The position numbers and the translations under genes are program-made. A stretch of DNA of 64,000 nucleotides, taken from Haemonchus contortus. Lineage: Eukaryota > Nematoda > Chromadorea > Rhabditida > Trichostrongylidae. Below, in pieces: positions 61,391 to 64,000 of this stretch. Each line of letters starts with the position of its first letter. Position 1 is the stretch's first letter. The DNA is taken from contig LS997566.1 in assembly GCA_000469685.2 (NCBI GenBank), positions 32,540,996 to 32,604,995 of the forward strand, given 5' to 3'. The notes under the pieces were generated by a model. The model saw nothing but the letters and a program-made list of their open reading frames with translations, had not been told where the DNA came from and did no database searches.

Positions 61391-61638
61391 ATTGAAACGA
61401 ATTGTTCTCGGATGAACCAAACACTGTTCGAACCCATCAGTCAGTCTGCATTACGGAAAGTTATGGTATTCACCCCAAAGGTGTTAAAGAAAAGCAAATA
61501 TTTATGAAGGAACATTGACCCCACAGTTATTCTTTATCTCATATCCGTATTCGGTGTATTTGGACAGCTTCGTTCTTTCATGGAGCTGCTTTTAAAAGGT
61601 GTGCTGGAACTAACAGGCATTCACATTCACTGCAAAAC
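61219..61638. promoter_or_regulatory. Shared 420-bp region between divergent ASP genes
   Basis: This is all the sequence between the two start codons, so both promoters or trans-splice sites must lie here unless 5' exons extend elsewhere. The outer parts are inverted copies of each other. Only about 61391-61466 is unpaired and unique. I see no unambiguous TATA box. Confidence 0.6.
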
Positions 61639-63277
61639 ATGCTTGGAATCGCCACAGTCACATTTTTGGTGAGTTGAAACTTGCAGCGTAACTTGACCAT
61701 GAACCAGTTATTAAATGAGCGTCTTTAGGCACTTCTCACCACATCTGGATGGGCATGTAAGTGAACTGCCATAAATAATTGATCTATTCAGCAGAAACAG
61801 TGGTCTCCACGGATTTCACTTTCCAGCCTTGTGTCCTGACAAAGACGGGATGTCGGACGAAGTAAGAAAGGCGTTTGTCGACAAGCACAATGAGTATAGG
61901 TTGGGTTTTCAAGTTGAGCAGACAGGTAATTTTGAGTGTAAAATTACCGAAAAATTGTCTAGGACCCTCGTTGCCAGAGGACAGGCCAAAAACAAGCTCG
62001 GTGGGAACGCCCCGCCAGCAGCTAGGATGCTGAAAATGGTATCACTGAAAGGCTCACCAGAGCTTAGCGTATAGCAATTCATCAGTGCTTAGAGCAGCCT
62101 TACATAAGCATTTCAATAAAATGTGCCATTCTCAGCAGGAAGGACTTTTTGCAGAGTTATGATTGCGCAATCGAGGAAAACATGATGGATTATGCCAAGG
62201 AATGCAAGTTTGCACACAATTCCTATAAGGACAGGAACTACTGGGGGCAGAACTTGTACATGACATCGGCGCGCCACATTAATAAGACGAGAGCAGCAGA
62301 AAATGTGAGAAAATCGAATTCAAATCCATGTTCGAGAAACATAGAGTTCTGTTCCAGAGTGTGTCTGCGTGGTTCAGCGAACTAGAACACAAGGGTGTGC
62401 CAAAGGAAAACAGACGCACTATGGAGGTTTTCAATCACGGAGTTGGTCACTACAGTCAGGTGATATAAATTCCTTCAAGTAGCGATACCAATCAAATGAA
62501 TGTATGCATCATTTCAGGTAGTCTGGCAGTGGAGCAAGAAAGTCGGTTGCGCAGTTGTATGGTGTAAAGACATGACTCTAGTGGGATGTGAATATGCTCG
62601 AGCGTAGGCGTATTTGTGCAAAGCAAAAACAAAAATCATCCCATTTGATAGCCGAATTTCAGGGGTAACTACCTCGGGTCTCTGATCTATGAGATTGGTG
62701 AACCGTGCAAAGAGGATAAGGACTGCAATTGCGACAAATGCAAATGCAGCAGAGAGGAAGCACTCTGCATTCCGCCTCAGTAACAAAGGAAATAAATCTT
62801 CACGAGCCGAAAATTTGTCACTTCTACAAGAATCGCAATAATGCTACTCGTGTTGGGCTCCAAAGCGTCCATGCATGTTAGCATGCCATGTTCATCGCGA
62901 GACTATGTAATGACAAGGTGTTGACGCCAACAAGTCATTCCTTTTCGAGACGTAATGGCAGCAACAAATTTATGTAATCGTTGCGACTTGTTGAGAATCA
63001 GCGTAAGCGCTCGTATAACTTTGGAAGCATAACAGCTAAAATTAGGGCTGACGTTTTTAACTATTTGCCCACTTATTGAATCGTGTTCGTATGGCGTCGA
63101 AGATGAGCATATATTGACAAGAACACTCCATCCGAAGCTTGTAGAAAATTTATGCGACCTTGTTCGGAGCCAGTATCACTGAAGTCCTACATTGCCGAAT
63201 TCTTCAAGGAATTGGGCTGTAAAGAATTCTATTACTGAGTGCTCAAGATGTTGATTATCCTATCTGGCAATCTACTT
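61467..63277 (+). repeat. Palindrome, right arm (~1.8 kb)
   Basis: Inverted partner of 59580-61390. The spacer between the arms is only about 75 bp. Differences from the left arm are mostly in introns and flanks, for example in the intron at 62305-62357. Confidence 0.9.
61639..62783 (+). CDS. CAP-domain secreted protein (ASP family), right copy
   Basis: Exons: 61639-61668, 61729-61756, 61827-61899, 61963-62038, 62155-62304, 62358-62459, 62518-62603, 62663-62783; 666 nt, 221 aa. It has the same signal peptide, CAP motifs and cysteine-rich tail as the left copy. All splice sites are conserved with ordinary donors and acceptors, and there are no stops or frameshifts, so the gene looks functional. 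AATAAA at 62791-62796 lies eight bases after the stop. Single-domain length is typical of ASP-2-like proteins. The genes are transcribed away from each other. Confidence 0.92.
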
Positions 63278-63450
63278 ATGGTCAATAATGTTATCCAATC
63301 CTAAATGTTTTCTATCAGCATCATCAGGATGGGCCCTTTTCGACTACTTGTAGTAATAGATTTTGAAGGTCTAAGGTGATTTCAGCAGCATAATGGGCGA
63401 TACCTGTTGATATACACGAATACGTATATAATTAAATTTTGGACGAAGGG
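63278..63450. other. Right flank of the palindrome, no gene
   Basis: AT-rich sequence in which the inverted similarity has ended. Confidence 0.4.
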
Positions 63451-63620
63451 TTGAGGTGGTTCAAGGGCAAGTGGCTAACTATCGCGCACGCATGATCCAG
63501 GGTGAAATCCGTATAGACACTCGCCTAAGCCAAACGTGCCTTCCATCCTCTGGGGTTGGTTAATTGGTACCAGACCCGTTGTATGATCTCTCTCAGTGCA
63601 TAAAGCACACCATGGAAGTA
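63451..63620 (+). repeat. tRNA-derived SINE, copy 5 (3'-truncated)
   Basis: The head is GAGGTGGTTCAAGGGCAAGTGG (A-box region), followed by a degenerate B box and the family body (CTCGCCTAAGCC, TCTGGGGTTGGTTAATTGGT). Similarity ends near 63620, before the 3' half seen in the other copies. Confidence 0.65.
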
Positions 63621-64000
63621 GATAAAAAGAAGTTGTTTCCATCTTTCGAAAAAGGTTTCCATCTTTCGAAGAAGGTTTCACAGCTTCTGTATCTGCAATG
63701 ATGGATCCTACTTCACACAGTGAACAAAAGTGTTAAACGCAGAGTACTTCTTCAGCGCTGAGAGCCTATGCGGATTGAAACGAGGTTGAAAAAAGCACCG
63801 TACTGACAGTGGCGAAGGTAACTCTGCATGAAATGAGGAAGCTACGGGTCTGTGCCTAGAGCGTGGATTGGTTTCGAATACTACTTCTAATTTACTCCGA
63901 CACAGCCAAGCTCAGTGGTTTTGCGACGGGATTTCGTCTGTAGGAGCGGAGAACTGTTTGTTTTTCTCAAATTTGGCCAGCTAAGTAATAGCACAATTTG
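63621..64000. other. No gene seen
   Basis: A short direct duplication (TTTCCATCTTTCGAA at 63638 and 63656) is present. Nothing else is recognised up to the window end. Confidence 0.4.

Overview
The window looks like AT-rich nuclear DNA of a parasitic clade V nematode, most likely a hookworm-like strongylid. The evidence is many short introns with TTTCAG-type acceptors, Tc3-like mariner elements, and a pair of single-domain CAP/ASP (activation-associated secreted protein) genes of the hookworm type. The coding content is in spliced exons, which I assembled by hand from splice sites, reading phase and family similarity. Most long open frames in the window are not genes.

Layout. 1-6.3 kb: two arrays of a 177-bp repeat, each unit a 123-bp exon-like block plus a ~54-bp intron-like block. 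They are separated by a Tc3-like transposon nested inside a second, older one. 6.3-11.2 kb: no firm gene; a tRNA-derived SINE, a foldback MITE and a miRNA-like hairpin. 11.2-29.2 kb, plus strand: an anillin gene (ani-1-like) of about 35 exons and 1,625 codons, with an anillin homology region and a C-terminal PH domain. Its introns hold a near-perfect hairpin, a GC-rich foldback, a Tc-type MITE and a piggyBac-type MITE. 29.2-32.9 kb: intergenic, with a SINE. 32.9-44.3 kb, minus strand: a complete alpha-catenin gene (hmp-1 orthologue), 25 exons and 888 aa. 46.8-49.0 kb, minus strand: EMC6 (ER membrane complex subunit 6), 4 exons and 117 aa, with an 18-G tract in its last intron. 49.7-51.2 kb: two diverged LTR-like copies. 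54.7-57.3 kb, minus strand: a gene for a cysteine-rich TIL-domain protein whose second intron holds a hAT-like element with a perfect 8-bp target duplication. 59.6-63.3 kb: a palindrome with ~1.8-kb arms, each carrying an intact 8-exon ASP gene; the two genes diverge from a 420-bp shared upstream region.

Anillin (cytokinetic ring scaffold) and alpha-catenin (adherens junction to actin link) are convergent and both act on cortical actin, but nothing here shows joint regulation. EMC6 works in membrane-protein insertion. The TIL and ASP genes are accessory secreted-protein genes in the repeat-rich right half. The most unusual items are the ASP palindrome, the exon-intron tandem arrays, the nested Tc3-like elements, and the two hairpins in and beside the anillin gene.
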